Positions 14,625 through 23,669 of a stretch of DNA of 31,572 nucleotides are shown here, in pieces (the first letter of the stretch is position 1; each line of letters begins with the position of its first letter). The position numbers and the translations under genes were made by a program. The notes beneath the pieces are model-generated. The model ran no database searches. It was not told the origin of the DNA and saw only the letters and a program-made list of their open reading frames with translations. Source of the DNA: a virus; the IMG/VR virus record IMGVR_UViG_3300031758_000346, positions 1 to 31,572 of that record; one strand, 5' to 3'.

Positions 14625-15539
14625 TTAGACGCCAGGAGTGCCGTACATTGCCCGAGGATCGGTGAAGCCGACGTCGTAACGCTCGGTCGCCTTGTAGCGC
14701 ATCGAGTCAGTTTCGAAGTCACCTTCCATCGTCTTCTCAAGCGCACGACGCATCATGAGCTTCATGCCTTCAGGAGCATCAGTCTGCACCCACCAAGCCG
14801 TTGCCGAGGTAAGACGCGAAAGAACTGCGGCACCTTCGTCGAGCAAGCCAATCGACTTGACCGGGTTGATGTCGTTGTTCGCGGTACCTGCACGGAGCAC
14901 GGACTTTAGCAACACTTCGGCCTGGAAGACGTTACCGGGTGCGACCACCAACTGGCGGGGCACGAGGCGGATCTTCTTGCCGTTGTTGTCCACTGCCTGA
15001 CGGACCTGAATGAGCATCTGCTCAAGCGAGGTCTGCGAAAGGTTCGCAGCGGTGGAGAGCTGGTTGCTAAAGGAGCCGTTAACAATGGGGTGTGCAGTGT
15101 TAATCAATGACACACCGTCGCCACCGGGGTAGGAGCTGTTGAAGGCGCGGTTCAACACGTTCGCCGACAGCGTCTCTTTGGTCTCGATGAGAGACTGTGC
15201 GAGGTGCTTGGCGTAAACCTGACCGATCCGGATGTGGTCGCCGTCTTCCACGAGCACTTTGGTCAACGCAAAGGCCAAGCCATAAACGTTGTACACGTAG
15301 CGCTTGAGGAAGAGCACACCACCCTGCTGATAGGTCACTGGAGTACCATCAGGCAGTTGAGGTGCTGCGCCAAATCCGTACAGGACTGGCTCTTCGTGGT
15401 AATTACGAGGAATGCCTTGCTCCTCGCGGAAGACTCTCGACCACTCGTCCTTGCGTTGCTCGTAAATACCGTCAAAGCATTCGTTAAGGATAGGCTCGAC
15501 TATCGACCGAAAGTCGGTACTGCGCATCGGGGCTGCCAT
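14625..15539 (-). CDS. Major capsid protein (HK97-fold expected)
   Basis: 304 residues, normal for a phage major capsid protein. The ATG at 15539 has a strong AAGGAGG 8 nt upstream, fitting high expression. Recognisable parts are the N-terminal FRSIVEPILNECFDGIYEQR, then GQVYAKHLAQSLIETKE and LSANVLNRAF (spine-helix region), the NTAHPIVNGSFSNQ loop, and the C-terminal RLVPRQLVVAPGNVFQAEVL followed by WWVQTDAPEGMKLMMRRALE. The LVV-P-x-x-x-x-x-A-x-x-LL pattern is typical of Mu gpT-like and related HK97-fold capsid proteins. The order scaffold, accessory protein, capsid, hairpin supports the call. Confidence 0.85.
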   Translation of the reverse strand: MAAPMRSTDFRSIVEPILNECFDGIYEQRKDEWSRVFREEQGIPRNYHEEPVLYGFGAAPQLPDGTPVTYQQGGVLFLKRYVYNVYGLAFALTKVLVEDGDHIRIGQVYAKHLAQSLIETKETLSANVLNRAFNSSYPGGDGVSLINTAHPIVNGSFSNQLSTAANLSQTSLEQMLIQVRQAVDNNGKKIRLVPRQLVVAPGNVFQAEVLLKSVLRAGTANNDINPVKSIGLLDEGAAVLSRLTSATAWWVQTDAPEGMKLMMRRALEKTMEGDFETDSMRYKATERYDVGFTDPRAMYGTPGV

Positions 15540-15552
15540 TTCTTAGCCCTCC

Positions 15553-16152
15553 TTAGATAGCGTTAGAAGCGGCAACGTACTGGCTCTTCGAAATCTGAGC
15601 GCGTACGATGACGAAATTGTCACCCCAGGCATTGTCCGGGTACGGGGCGATGTCGATAATGCGCATTTGAGCGTTATTACCGGAACCGGCCAGTGTGTTG
15701 GACAGGGTAGCCTGCGAGAGACCCGTGGTGGTGGAACCCGCCGTAGTATTGCTCAGGTTCGCCTCGTCGCCGATCGAAGTCTGGGCAAGAGTGCCGTCCG
15801 ACTGGATCTCGTACACGATGTTGGGGTCCTGATAATAATAGGCGACTACCGAGCCGACCTGGAACGACTCACTGGCTGGCCAGTAATTCGAAACCCGGCG
15901 ACGACCGGTAGCGTCGGTCCACTCAACACCGGCGAAAGCGCCCAGGAAGGCGTCACCAGCGGCAGCGACCACGATGTAACCACCAGTGTCCATCTTCACG
16001 GGCTGACCCTTGAGAATGGTGGTGGCATAACCTAAAGAAACGTTTCCGGAAGTGGAAACGGCTTGAATACCGTTGGCAAGCGCGGCAGCTCTGTCCAGAC
16101 CCGAAGGGTGAAATGCTGGACGCAAGCCAAACGGAGCAGATGTAGCAGACAT
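15553..16152 (-). CDS. Probable capsid cement/head accessory protein
   Basis: 199 residues; AGGAGA 5 nt before the ATG. The product begins MSATSAPFGLRPAFHPSGLD and contains beta-strand-rich segments (YATTILKGQPVKMDTGGYIV, FLGAFAGVEWTDATGRRRVS, FQVGSVVAYYYQDPNIVYEI) plus a Ser/Thr-rich linker. FGLRP near the start and the VEW-x-DA-G segment recur in proteins placed next to capsid genes in podoviruses. In BPP-1 a cement protein gene sits beside the capsid gene, so that role is plausible here. The precise function is not shown. Confidence 0.68.
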   Translation of the reverse strand: MSATSAPFGLRPAFHPSGLDRAAALANGIQAVSTSGNVSLGYATTILKGQPVKMDTGGYIVVAAAGDAFLGAFAGVEWTDATGRRRVSNYWPASESFQVGSVVAYYYQDPNIVYEIQSDGTLAQTSIGDEANLSNTTAGSTTTGLSQATLSNTLAGSGNNAQMRIIDIAPYPDNAWGDNFVIVRAQISKSQYVAASNAI

Positions 16153-16177
16153 CGATATCTCCTAAGAATAGAATCCG

Positions 16178-16714
16178 TCAGTTAAAAACTGGCACGGGGC
16201 GTTCTTCATCCATAGAAGCGATACCATCGCCTTCGAGCATACCGAGAGACCTACCGCGCGAATCTCGACCCAACTGCTGCTCGGCCTGAACGCGGATTTT
16301 GTCCGCTTCGTCCTGGGGAGCGTAGTGGTGAAATTCTTCCATGATCCCTTGGTAAATGTCTTCGGGGATCTTGTACAGTAGCATTTCGTTACAAGCGATA
16401 AACCCTTCATGTTCCCCTGCTTTTACTCGGTAATTCTCAAAGCCAGGAACTTCCTCGGGTTTTACCGGCGTGTAACCCATCCTCAATCGCTTGTGGATTG
16501 GATCGTAGCCGTTGGTGGAGGATAGCCAACACAGATGAAATCCCGGAATTCCGGGTGGTTTGGGGAGGGATTCTTGAATCCACTCGTCTCTGAACATCCT
16601 ACGACGTTCGCGGCTGCTTGCCAAGCTCTCGTCAGCTGACTGTCTTCCGTCCTGCACTGCGCGGGACTCACGGCCACCTGCCGAAAGATTCTTTTTGAGT
16701 CGTTCGTCTCTCAT
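16178..16714 (-). CDS. Head-block protein, unknown
   Basis: 178 residues from the ATG at 16714, 1 nt after the scaffold stop, with AAGGA about 9 nt upstream; a longer start at 16747 would overlap the scaffold gene and is less likely. The N-terminal third is charged and helical (RDERLKKNLSAGGRESRAVQ). The middle has GIPGFHLCWLSSTN, RLRMGYTPVKPEEVPGFENY and FIACNEMLLYKIPEDIYQGI. This resembles small proteins found between scaffold and capsid genes in large-portal podoviruses, with no known role. Confidence 0.72.
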   Translation of the reverse strand: MRDERLKKNLSAGGRESRAVQDGRQSADESLASSRERRRMFRDEWIQESLPKPPGIPGFHLCWLSSTNGYDPIHKRLRMGYTPVKPEEVPGFENYRVKAGEHEGFIACNEMLLYKIPEDIYQGIMEEFHHYAPQDEADKIRVQAEQQLGRDSRGRSLGMLEGDGIASMDEERPVPVFN

Positions 16715-16715
16715 T

Positions 16716-17720
16716 TCAGTTATTCCTTGTTCCGTGCATGCGGTCATATTCCATGTACTTTTGGATCATTTTCTTGCGTTCGGCGAGATTGTCCCACCTA
16801 CCCGCTTCTTTGATCGCTAATACTCGCTCTGGCGACAAATGGAACCCTGCATTGCTATCGTTGCGATTGCCGTGTGCTGATTCTCTACCTGAGCCAGTAA
16901 CCACCGAACGAGGTCTCCGATTGGATGACGAACGGTCATCGTTGGACGAATTGTACCTGTGAGGCAGGTATTTTGTCAATCTATTATCCAGCTCCTCCCA
17001 GTAATCGGGGGTCTTCGGATCCCAGCCTTCTTTCGTCAGCTGCTCGTCGATCTTGGTGGTGATCTGCGAGTCCATATCCCGCCCGTTGGGGTCGTACCAG
17101 TCGTTGCGAGCCATCCAATTGGAGGCGTGCTTTTTCAGGGTAGGATCCGGAGCCTGGGGAACGTTCGAAGTAGGACCCGATTCGACGGCTTTACGCTTGA
17201 GTGCCTCCAGTGCTTCCGCCTGACGCCTCGCTTCGTACCACGCTTCTTGGGCTTCGGCTAGACTTGCACCATCCGCCTGTTCGGTCGCCTCTTTGATCTT
17301 CATCTTGGCGTACGTCATCCGCACCTGCGAGTCCTCGATCGCCTTGTCGAGTCGTGCAAGATCGGACCCCGCCGTTTTGCGCTCCAAGATCGCCAGCCTT
17401 TCGGCCATCCGTTCATTCTCGCGGCGCAGCGAATTGATGACGTGGCTCGACTCCTCGATTTTCGCTTTGGTCAAACGCTTTTTCAGGTGCCGCTCTTCAC
17501 GCCTTGCCGCCCGGATTGCCTCGCGCTCGGGATCCACCTCTTCGCCGTCATCGTCGGCGTCGGTGTTCGAATTGGCGTTCGCCCGCTCGAACCCGTTCTG
17601 GACACCGATCTGCTCCATCTTCTGCTCGGTGTTTATCTCCTCGGGCGTCACCATCTCGACGATGGCTGAACCGTCCGGGGCTTCGGAGACCTGCATCTCC
17701 GCCTTTTCGGTCGCATTCAT
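16716..17720 (-). CDS. Scaffolding-like protein
   Basis: 334 residues. An acidic N-terminus (NANSNTDADDDGEEVDPERE) is followed by a long coiled coil (HLKKRLTKAKIEE, INSLRRENERMAERLAILER, EAWYEARRQAEALEALKRKA; about residues 70-190). The tail is basic and Ser/Asn-rich, ending in a helix (LAERKKMIQKYMEYDRMHG). Highly charged coiled coils next to the capsid gene are typical of internal scaffolds. The ATGA overlap with the co-chaperonin gene (17717-17720) implies coupled synthesis. Family not matched to a named domain; the call rests on composition and position. Confidence 0.75.
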   Translation of the reverse strand: MNATEKAEMQVSEAPDGSAIVEMVTPEEINTEQKMEQIGVQNGFERANANSNTDADDDGEEVDPEREAIRAARREERHLKKRLTKAKIEESSHVINSLRRENERMAERLAILERKTAGSDLARLDKAIEDSQVRMTYAKMKIKEATEQADGASLAEAQEAWYEARRQAEALEALKRKAVESGPTSNVPQAPDPTLKKHASNWMARNDWYDPNGRDMDSQITTKIDEQLTKEGWDPKTPDYWEELDNRLTKYLPHRYNSSNDDRSSSNRRPRSVVTGSGRESAHGNRNDSNAGFHLSPERVLAIKEAGRWDNLAERKKMIQKYMEYDRMHGTRNN

Positions 17721-18148
17721 AGGAAGGCCTTCACTTTCAACGGATCACCCGTCACTTTAGAGATCACCTCGTGGTCATTGAAGATCGAGAACAGTGCGGT
17801 TTCACCCAGCTTCGGATCGCCGTACACGACCTCCCACCTGTCGCCGCCCCACTTCGGCATGCGAACGTAATCGCCCACCTCCACCCAATTGCCCTCCGGC
17901 CAGGGTTCGAGTGTGTCTCGCTTTTTGAATGCCAGCGGTCCAATCGCTATCACCTTCGCGACTTGATTGTTCCACTTTTCCGTTTCTTTCGTTTCTTCCA
18001 CGATTAGTAGACCTGCAGCGGTCGCGGTTTTGCGGGTTTGACGCCACTGAACCAAAATGCGGCCACCTACGGGTACAGCACCGGGGTCGACAGCAGGAAA
18101 TGCTTCCCGCAAAGCGGCTTCATTCGAAGCCTCCGGTTTATCAGTCAT
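17717..18148 (-). CDS. GroES-like co-chaperonin
   Basis: 143 residues, longer than host GroES (about 97). The GroES barrel pattern is visible: PVGGRILVQW (26-35), the mobile-loop region with TATAAGLLIVEE (41-52), QVAKVIAIGP (62-71), and WVEVGDYVRMPKWGG (88-102), then a C-terminal strand (ALFSIFNDHEVIS). Phage GroES-like proteins, for example T4 Gp31, cap host GroEL so that the capsid protein folds. It sits between the portal and scaffold genes, which fits a head-assembly role. The loop tip differs from the usual GGI-hydrophobic form (AAGLLIV here). Overlaps: 8 nt upstream, 4 nt downstream. Confidence 0.82.
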   Translation of the reverse strand: MTDKPEASNEAALREAFPAVDPGAVPVGGRILVQWRQTRKTATAAGLLIVEETKETEKWNNQVAKVIAIGPLAFKKRDTLEPWPEGNWVEVGDYVRMPKWGGDRWEVVYGDPKLGETALFSIFNDHEVISKVTGDPLKVKAFL

Positions 18149-18326
18149 CGGAATCCTCTTCCATCAATAGATTGTTTAAAATATCCAGAGCTTTGTCAAG
18201 CCCTTGATTTTGGCCAACTAGGCGTTGGTAGGCCTCAAAGGTCGCAGGGGATCCTGCGGCCATTGCATCGCGCAAGCGTTGCTGCTCGTACTTCAGAGCC
18301 TCGACGAAGTCCGAGACGTAACGCAT
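18141..18326 (-). CDS. Small helical protein (61 aa), unknown
   Basis: 61 residues, predicted almost all helix (VSDFVEALKYEQQRLRDAMA, FEAYQRLVGQNQGLDKALDI) with an acidic end (MEEDSDD). The start lies 1 nt from the stop of the 55-residue gene and its end overlaps the co-chaperonin gene by 8 nt. Short helical proteins after the portal gene are common in this type of head cluster; I know of no assigned role. Confidence 0.7.
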   Translation of the reverse strand: MRYVSDFVEALKYEQQRLRDAMAAGSPATFEAYQRLVGQNQGLDKALDILNNLLMEEDSDD

Positions 18327-18327
18327 G

Positions 18328-18495
18328 CTATTTCTTTTTCATCGAGGACAATGCGCCGCCCGACTTCTTGGCGGGTGCTTCGGTGCTCCCCTTCGACTGC
18401 AGGGACGAGCCGTCGAGCTTTTCGCCCATCGCGATCCGCTTGTGGTAAGGAACATTTACCTTCGATGCGTTGATTTCGTACGTGGTGTTAGCCAT
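18328..18495 (-). CDS. Small basic protein (55 aa), unknown
   Basis: ATG at 18495, overlapping the portal stop by 8 nt, and stop TAG at 18328-18330. The product starts MANTTYEINASKVNVPYHKR and ends in a Lys/Ser/Gly-rich tail (PAKKSGGALSSMKKK). The overlap pattern is the same as at several other junctions here, which supports a real gene even though it is short. Function unknown. Confidence 0.6.
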   Translation of the reverse strand: MANTTYEINASKVNVPYHKRIAMGEKLDGSSLQSKGSTEAPAKKSGGALSSMKKK

Positions 18496-20992
18496 TCATG
18501 CCTCCTAGTGCACGTTGTGCGCTGTCTTGCGCGGTGATTGCAGTTTCGAGCTGCTCGGATTGCAGCCTTTGCGCGTCGTGCGTAAGTTCTGCGGTCTTGA
18601 TTCGCTCTTCGGTCAGGTTATCGCTGGCGTTGAGCGCAATGTCGATTTGCTGTTGGCGATTCTTGGCCAACGCCTCGAGCTTGATCTTCTCGGCGTCGAG
18701 CGCGAGTCGCGCCTTGTCGTTCTCGGCACGGCGTTGCGTTTCGGCCATTGAGGTCTCGAGGATCACTTGGTCACCGCCGTCCATCGGGGGCTTGGGCTTG
18801 AGCTGCATTAGCACCTGCTGAATCTGCTGGATCACCGGCATGACCTTCGCGAAAGCGTCTTTCGAGTCCATCATCACGTGTTGCGAGGCGAGTGCGTACA
18901 GCTTATCCACCTCTCCGGTGATTCCAGCGACGTCGTAGTCCTCGGGCTTCTTGCTGAGCGCTTTCTCGACATAACCGTTCATGTGGCCCAGGTACCAAAG
19001 GATCACGTGCTGCTTTATGTGTTCCACCAGCATCGGCATGAAAGTCGGGGCGATCATTGGGTTCGCGCCCAGCATCGGGTTCATCGCGAAATCGAGGTGT
19101 GCTTGGATATGCGCGAGATGATTTTGGTGTGGATAGGCGAATGCTGCGCGACCGATCGACATCGCACCATTCTCCTCCGCAGCGTTTATCTCCATCGGTT
19201 CGGCCACAGCGGGCATGATTTCGGTGATGTTCGGCACCTTCATCTGCTTGAGCACCCGGTGCACAACCGCACGGCGATCGAAAAGGTCCGGATTCTTGTC
19301 CATCAGCGCCAGCACGGCTTGATTCTGTGCCATCCGCTGCGTTTCGGAGAATATATGCGGATCCGACACCGGGATCACGTCCGAGTTCCTGTTGAAGTCC
19401 TCGCGCTTCACTTCGAGTTCCGCCGGAACGTCGTGCATGATCATTTCGTCGAGGTACCAACGGTTGATGCGCTGCAGCACCATCAGCACCCGCTTTTGCG
19501 ACTCGTGCAACCGGGCGTGAATCGCGCTAAATACCGCCGCGCCCTGCTCGATCAGCGCCTGGGTCGTACCGACCGGAGCAGTGGAGGCGATATCGGCGAT
19601 CTTCTCTTCGCTCGTGGTCACCACGCCTTTCGCGGCTTCGGTCAGCCACCCCATCAGCTTGAACAGCACTTCGGACGGCGGGTTGAAAGGCATCGGCATT
19701 GCAATCTTGCGAATGTCGTCCACCCCCGGTGCACCCTCGATCTCGGTGATTTGGGTCACGTCGACGTTCTGGCTTTGGCCCGAAATCTTCGCCCCTTTGA
19801 GCTTGAGCATCGTCGCCGCGTTATTGATGTGCGCCGTGTCCAGCAGCGCCCGGAGTGCCCCAGTAAGTGCAGCCGACATGCCGCCGATCAAATGTGGAAA
19901 CCCGATCGCCAGTGCTCCACGCCAAGGGATGAATTTGAACTCGATGATCCAGTCGAGCTTCGTGCGCGTCTCGTCCCCTTCTTCCCAATTTCGGTACCAG
20001 CCGACCACATCGGAGGTCTGCTCGTCGATCATCAAAATATAAGGGGCGATTTCGCCGTCGCATAGCGTATCCCACTCGCAAGACATGTTCACCATCACGT
20101 GGTACACACGCCGCAGCCCGTCCTCGTCATCGGTCCAAGTCTTGCCCTCGACCTTCTGGTTCGCCTTTTCGGGCTCGGTAAGCTCGGGCTCCTCGGCGAC
20201 CCTAGTGACCGAAATGTCACGGTAAAGTCCCGCCTCGATCCGCTCGTTGAACATCTGCTCGGTGATGTCCTGCATCTCGGCGCAGCGGTTCGCGGTGTAG
20301 AAGCTCCCCGCCGCGTAAGGGATGATCAGATTGTCGATCGGGACAAATTCGGCGCAGGGGCGTTTTTTCTGCGGATCGTACCACAGCTTCAGGAACTGCG
20401 AACCCCCGAGTGGGAGCTGGGTGAGCATTTGCTCCTGCTCATCCCGGAATTCGACGATCTGGTTCGTCAGCTGCCAGTTCATGAAATCGCGCTTGCGCTC
20501 GGCCCGATTCTTTTGCTCGTCGGTCACATCCCCCACCACATTCGTCCGTACGGGACCGTCTGGCGGGAAAAGCTCTTTGATCGCCCTGGATTCGAAATCG
20601 ACGCAGGCCTCGGCCATCACCGGGTGCACGACCTTGGATGCACCCTCGAAATTCGCACCACCCGGGGCGTCTTTCCCTAGACCCGTGCGTCGGATCCCCT
20701 CCTCGTACTGCTTGTCGCGCTCTTTCCGGGCTTCTTTATCCGCTTTGATCAGCTGGATCATCTTTAGCGCGAGCTTCGACAACTCCCAGGAGGGAACGGT
20801 CTCGGCCAGATTCTCGTAGAAGTCCGGATCCTCTTGTGGGCCCGCGAATTCACGCATTCGGACGATCGCCGAGCCGTCGGGCTGCTCCTCGATCTCCGCG
20901 AACTCGTCGTCCAGGTCGACCATCAGACCTTCAGTATCCTCCGGCCCGGGGGTCATTGGTGGCTGCTGCTGCGGAAAAGTGCTAGTGGCCAT
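18488..20992 (-). CDS. Portal protein
   Basis: 834 residues, within the range of the large portal proteins of P22-like podoviruses. AAGGA is 6 nt before the ATG. After an acidic N-terminus comes WELSKLALKMIQLIKADKEA, the conserved-looking GANFEGASKVVHPVMAEACV (around residue 120), then QLPLGGSQFLKLWYDPQKKR and WIIEFKFIPWRGALAIGFPH. The C-terminal ~100 residues are a long coiled coil (RRAENDKARLALDAEKIKLE, NLTEERIKTAELTHDAQRLQ) suited to a barrel. The portal forms the dodecameric DNA channel at one vertex. It follows terS, terL and one unknown gene, in classic order. Confidence 0.88.
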   Translation of the reverse strand: MATSTFPQQQPPMTPGPEDTEGLMVDLDDEFAEIEEQPDGSAIVRMREFAGPQEDPDFYENLAETVPSWELSKLALKMIQLIKADKEARKERDKQYEEGIRRTGLGKDAPGGANFEGASKVVHPVMAEACVDFESRAIKELFPPDGPVRTNVVGDVTDEQKNRAERKRDFMNWQLTNQIVEFRDEQEQMLTQLPLGGSQFLKLWYDPQKKRPCAEFVPIDNLIIPYAAGSFYTANRCAEMQDITEQMFNERIEAGLYRDISVTRVAEEPELTEPEKANQKVEGKTWTDDEDGLRRVYHVMVNMSCEWDTLCDGEIAPYILMIDEQTSDVVGWYRNWEEGDETRTKLDWIIEFKFIPWRGALAIGFPHLIGGMSAALTGALRALLDTAHINNAATMLKLKGAKISGQSQNVDVTQITEIEGAPGVDDIRKIAMPMPFNPPSEVLFKLMGWLTEAAKGVVTTSEEKIADIASTAPVGTTQALIEQGAAVFSAIHARLHESQKRVLMVLQRINRWYLDEMIMHDVPAELEVKREDFNRNSDVIPVSDPHIFSETQRMAQNQAVLALMDKNPDLFDRRAVVHRVLKQMKVPNITEIMPAVAEPMEINAAEENGAMSIGRAAFAYPHQNHLAHIQAHLDFAMNPMLGANPMIAPTFMPMLVEHIKQHVILWYLGHMNGYVEKALSKKPEDYDVAGITGEVDKLYALASQHVMMDSKDAFAKVMPVIQQIQQVLMQLKPKPPMDGGDQVILETSMAETQRRAENDKARLALDAEKIKLEALAKNRQQQIDIALNASDNLTEERIKTAELTHDAQRLQSEQLETAITAQDSAQRALGGMNG

Positions 20993-21001
20993 ATTGGGTC
21001 C

Positions 21002-22237
21002 TTAGTCTTCCAGATTCGACATTTTGATATCGCGAGCCACCGATTTTAACTCATTGTACTTTTCCGGGTCTATGGCTCGTATGTCGCGCATCGTACGACG
21101 AAGTCCCATTGGGGATTCCTGGTAGGGCGACACCAATTGCCCGAAGATTTTCATTAACGGTGCATCACCCACATCCTCGGCGTATTCATACGGATCGCGC
21201 ATAATTCCGGGCAGGTAATACAAATCACCGGCTATCGCCTCAGGATCTTCTTTTGGCATCGCACTTTGCACGAAACGAATGACCTCGTCTTCGTCCATAC
21301 CCATTTTCAACGCCTGCGCCACCAGACCACCAATTGACGGGGTGGGGACGGGCTTCATCACAGTCTTGGCCACCTCGGACGCCACATCCCTCACGGGTTG
21401 CATAGCCACCGAGGGCAGCACCCGTTGCGCGGTTTGGGCAAGTGCGCCCTGCAAAACCTGACGCCTGGACATCGGCGTTTGCGCGACCTTCTCGACCACT
21501 TTCTCCACCGAACCCGAGAGGGGATCGACCATGGTCTTCTCGGTCTGGAAGCGCTCCATGTCTTTGGCCGGTACCGGAAGCTTCGACTCCCTAGGACCGC
21601 CCAGATCCGGCAACCGCATGAACCCTCGCCTCGACAGGTCCGGCGTCTTCACACCTTTGGTGAGCAACTCGTCCGCCATCTGCTGTACGGTCTTTCCCTT
21701 AACACCACCACCCCCGGAGAAGGAATCGAGCGAATCCGTGTAAATCATTCGTCCGCCGTCGGCCATGTCCGGCGTGGTGTGCTCGATCATACCACCCTCG
21801 GCGTACCTGCGGAATCGCCCTTCGGGGATGGTCGCCTCGTGCCGCGCGGCGGGAGGGGCGGGGGGCTTGGCACGTGGACCGGTCATCCGGGCCTGTTGCG
21901 CTTCGTCCTGCAGCCCTTGCTTGATTAACCCCTGCAGCATCAGGTCGGCGTGCTGTCCGTACTGCTTGCGGAGATCGCCCACGAACTGCTCGTACCGGAG
22001 TCGATTTACGAAATCCCGCATTTCGGGAGTCTGTACGGTTTCACGTGGAGCAGCGACTGGGGGGCGCATCGCCCGGAGCTTGTCCAACTCCTCGGCCTCG
22101 TTTTCGTTCAAGCTCGGTGCGTACAGCGCGGCGGTGATCCCGGCTGTGGGCTTGAACCCCGCGAGCGGTCCGGCCAGGGTGAGCACATCCTCGGGGTTGA
22201 GGTAATCGCCGATCGTTTTCAGTAGATCATTGGGCAT
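21002..22237 (-). CDS. Unknown protein between terL and portal (411 aa)
   Basis: 411 residues; AGGGTG about 7 nt before the ATG, overlapping the end of terL by 11 nt. Parts: an N-terminal IGDYLNPEDVLTLAGPLAGF, a helical region (RDFVNRLRYEQFVGDLRKQY), a Pro/Ala-rich linker, a Gly-rich stretch (YAEGGMIEHTTPDMADGGRM), and a helical C-terminal third. The region near residue 255 (MSRRQVLQGALAQTAQ) happens to look like a twin-arginine motif but is internal. Its place suggests a virion or assembly role, perhaps an ejected or internal head protein. Not recognised. Confidence 0.75.
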   Translation of the reverse strand: MPNDLLKTIGDYLNPEDVLTLAGPLAGFKPTAGITAALYAPSLNENEAEELDKLRAMRPPVAAPRETVQTPEMRDFVNRLRYEQFVGDLRKQYGQHADLMLQGLIKQGLQDEAQQARMTGPRAKPPAPPAARHEATIPEGRFRRYAEGGMIEHTTPDMADGGRMIYTDSLDSFSGGGGVKGKTVQQMADELLTKGVKTPDLSRRGFMRLPDLGGPRESKLPVPAKDMERFQTEKTMVDPLSGSVEKVVEKVAQTPMSRRQVLQGALAQTAQRVLPSVAMQPVRDVASEVAKTVMKPVPTPSIGGLVAQALKMGMDEDEVIRFVQSAMPKEDPEAIAGDLYYLPGIMRDPYEYAEDVGDAPLMKIFGQLVSPYQESPMGLRRTMRDIRAIDPEKYNELKSVARDIKMSNLED

Positions 22238-23669
22238 AAGGATTCACCCTGCGTGGTCGTTCGTCGTCGTAGTAATCCGGCGCGACTTCGGCCGGGTCGA
22301 TGCGTAAAAAGTCCATGTCCTTGAGCAGCCGCAGCACCTGCGTGGTCGTGTCGGTCAGGTCGTCGCGCTCGGCCTCGGGGAAAGAGCAGATCTGGGACAC
22401 GAGCTTTTCCGCCCAGTCACGCGGCTGGCCCCGGTGCACGACCGATTCGGGGATGTAGACGCGACCGCAAGCGATGATATTTGCCACGATGTGCAGCCGT
22501 TGGACCTTGTCGGCTCGCCCCGGATTGTAGCCACGGCACGGCACCCCGGCGTAGCGCAGGTCCTGGAGGATCGAAATGCCCGAGGCTTTCTCCTCGACGA
22601 GCACCAAGTCGGTCTTTTTGCCCGGTTCGCCGTACACGGACTCTTTGTACTCGTTGATCACCCGTGGGCGTAACTCGGGGTAGGCGAGAAATTCCTCCCA
22701 GCAGTCGATCAGCATCACGCAAAGAGGTGAATCCTCACTCGGCCTGAACACTCCCCAGACGGAACATGCGGTTGGGTCGTTGATAGTCTTTTCGGTGTAA
22801 GCACAATCGTAGGACTGCACAATGTACATAAAATCGGGGAATGGCCGATCGGAGTCCCAAAGCTTGAACCACTCGCGTTTGACGATTCCGTAATCTTCCG
22901 GGTCGATGACCTCGGCGTAAAGCTCTTGCCGTCCGAGTCGAGTGCCCTCGTACTGGGCGATGATTTCATCACGGAATGTAGGTGCAAGGTTTCCGAAATT
23001 CTCATGCGTGGTCCCTGAGGTGACGAAGACGCGCGGGTTTTCGAGCAGCTCCCGCACGATGGGGATCGGTTTAGGCGTGGTGGTGACGACACCGCGTGGA
23101 CGTTGGCCGAGACGAAGCCCGAACATAAGGTTCGACCACATTTCTTTGGCGTTGCGGAATTTCGCCAACTCGTCGACCCAAAACAGGTCGTGCTGTGGAC
23201 CACGCAGGGTCTCGGGGTCGTTGTCCGAGTAGATCGTCGCGATCGCCCCGTTGGGCCACTCGAGTCGGCGCTTGGACGGCACCCAATTCGGACGGTTTGA
23301 GGGGTGCGAAATGGCCAGGAGCCCGGATTCGCCCTCGATCATCACGTCCCGGGCGTCCCCCGCGTCTTCGGCGATCAGCGCAACGCGTGAAGCAAGCTTT
23401 CGTTCCACGTGAAACCGCACGAATTCACCACCACACCGAGTCTTCCCCCACCCACGACCGGCAAGAATGAGCCAAATCGTCCAATCCTCACCGGGTGGGA
23501 CCATCTGGTTGGGTCGAGCCCAGGTCGGCCAGTCGTAGTAAAGCTCCACCACCTCTTGATCGCTCATCTCGGACACAAAATCCGAGAAATTGTGCGGATC
23601 AATCGGGGCTTTCTTCGCCTTGTATCTTCGACTTGGCGACCGCCTGTAATCGCTGGGCAAGTCGATCAC
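22227..23669 (-). CDS. terL: Terminase large subunit
   Basis: 480 residues. It is the ATPase/nuclease motor that cuts and pumps DNA into the procapsid. Walker A is LAGRGWGKT (69-77) and Walker B is LFWVDE (162-167, with D166 and E167). A TTTPKP segment (197-202) is the expected coupling motif. The nuclease domain begins at VQSYDCAYTE (D288), with VEEKASG and the later DLTDTTTQ acidic positions. The start is a GTG at 23669 with GAGGGA 5 nt upstream, so the gene overlaps terS by 71 nt; an ATG at 23567 is the alternative but lacks a good ribosome site. The RGWGKT form is typical of Terminase_6-type proteins. Confidence 0.95.
   Translation of the reverse strand: MIDLPSDYRRSPSRRYKAKKAPIDPHNFSDFVSEMSDQEVVELYYDWPTWARPNQMVPPGEDWTIWLILAGRGWGKTRCGGEFVRFHVERKLASRVALIAEDAGDARDVMIEGESGLLAISHPSNRPNWVPSKRRLEWPNGAIATIYSDNDPETLRGPQHDLFWVDELAKFRNAKEMWSNLMFGLRLGQRPRGVVTTTPKPIPIVRELLENPRVFVTSGTTHENFGNLAPTFRDEIIAQYEGTRLGRQELYAEVIDPEDYGIVKREWFKLWDSDRPFPDFMYIVQSYDCAYTEKTINDPTACSVWGVFRPSEDSPLCVMLIDCWEEFLAYPELRPRVINEYKESVYGEPGKKTDLVLVEEKASGISILQDLRYAGVPCRGYNPGRADKVQRLHIVANIIACGRVYIPESVVHRGQPRDWAEKLVSQICSFPEAERDDLTDTTTQVLRLLKDMDFLRIDPAEVAPDYYDDERPRRVNPYAQ

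Noticed and set aside
18878-20065. 395-codon open frame on the plus strand
   Set aside because: It lies wholly antisense to the portal gene, has His/Arg-rich nonsense composition and no ribosome site; a codon-bias shadow.
21440-21490. Twin-arginine-like motif MSRRQVLQGALAQ in the 411-residue protein
   Set aside because: It is internal (near residue 255), has no strong ribosome site before its Met and the following stretch is only weakly hydrophobic.
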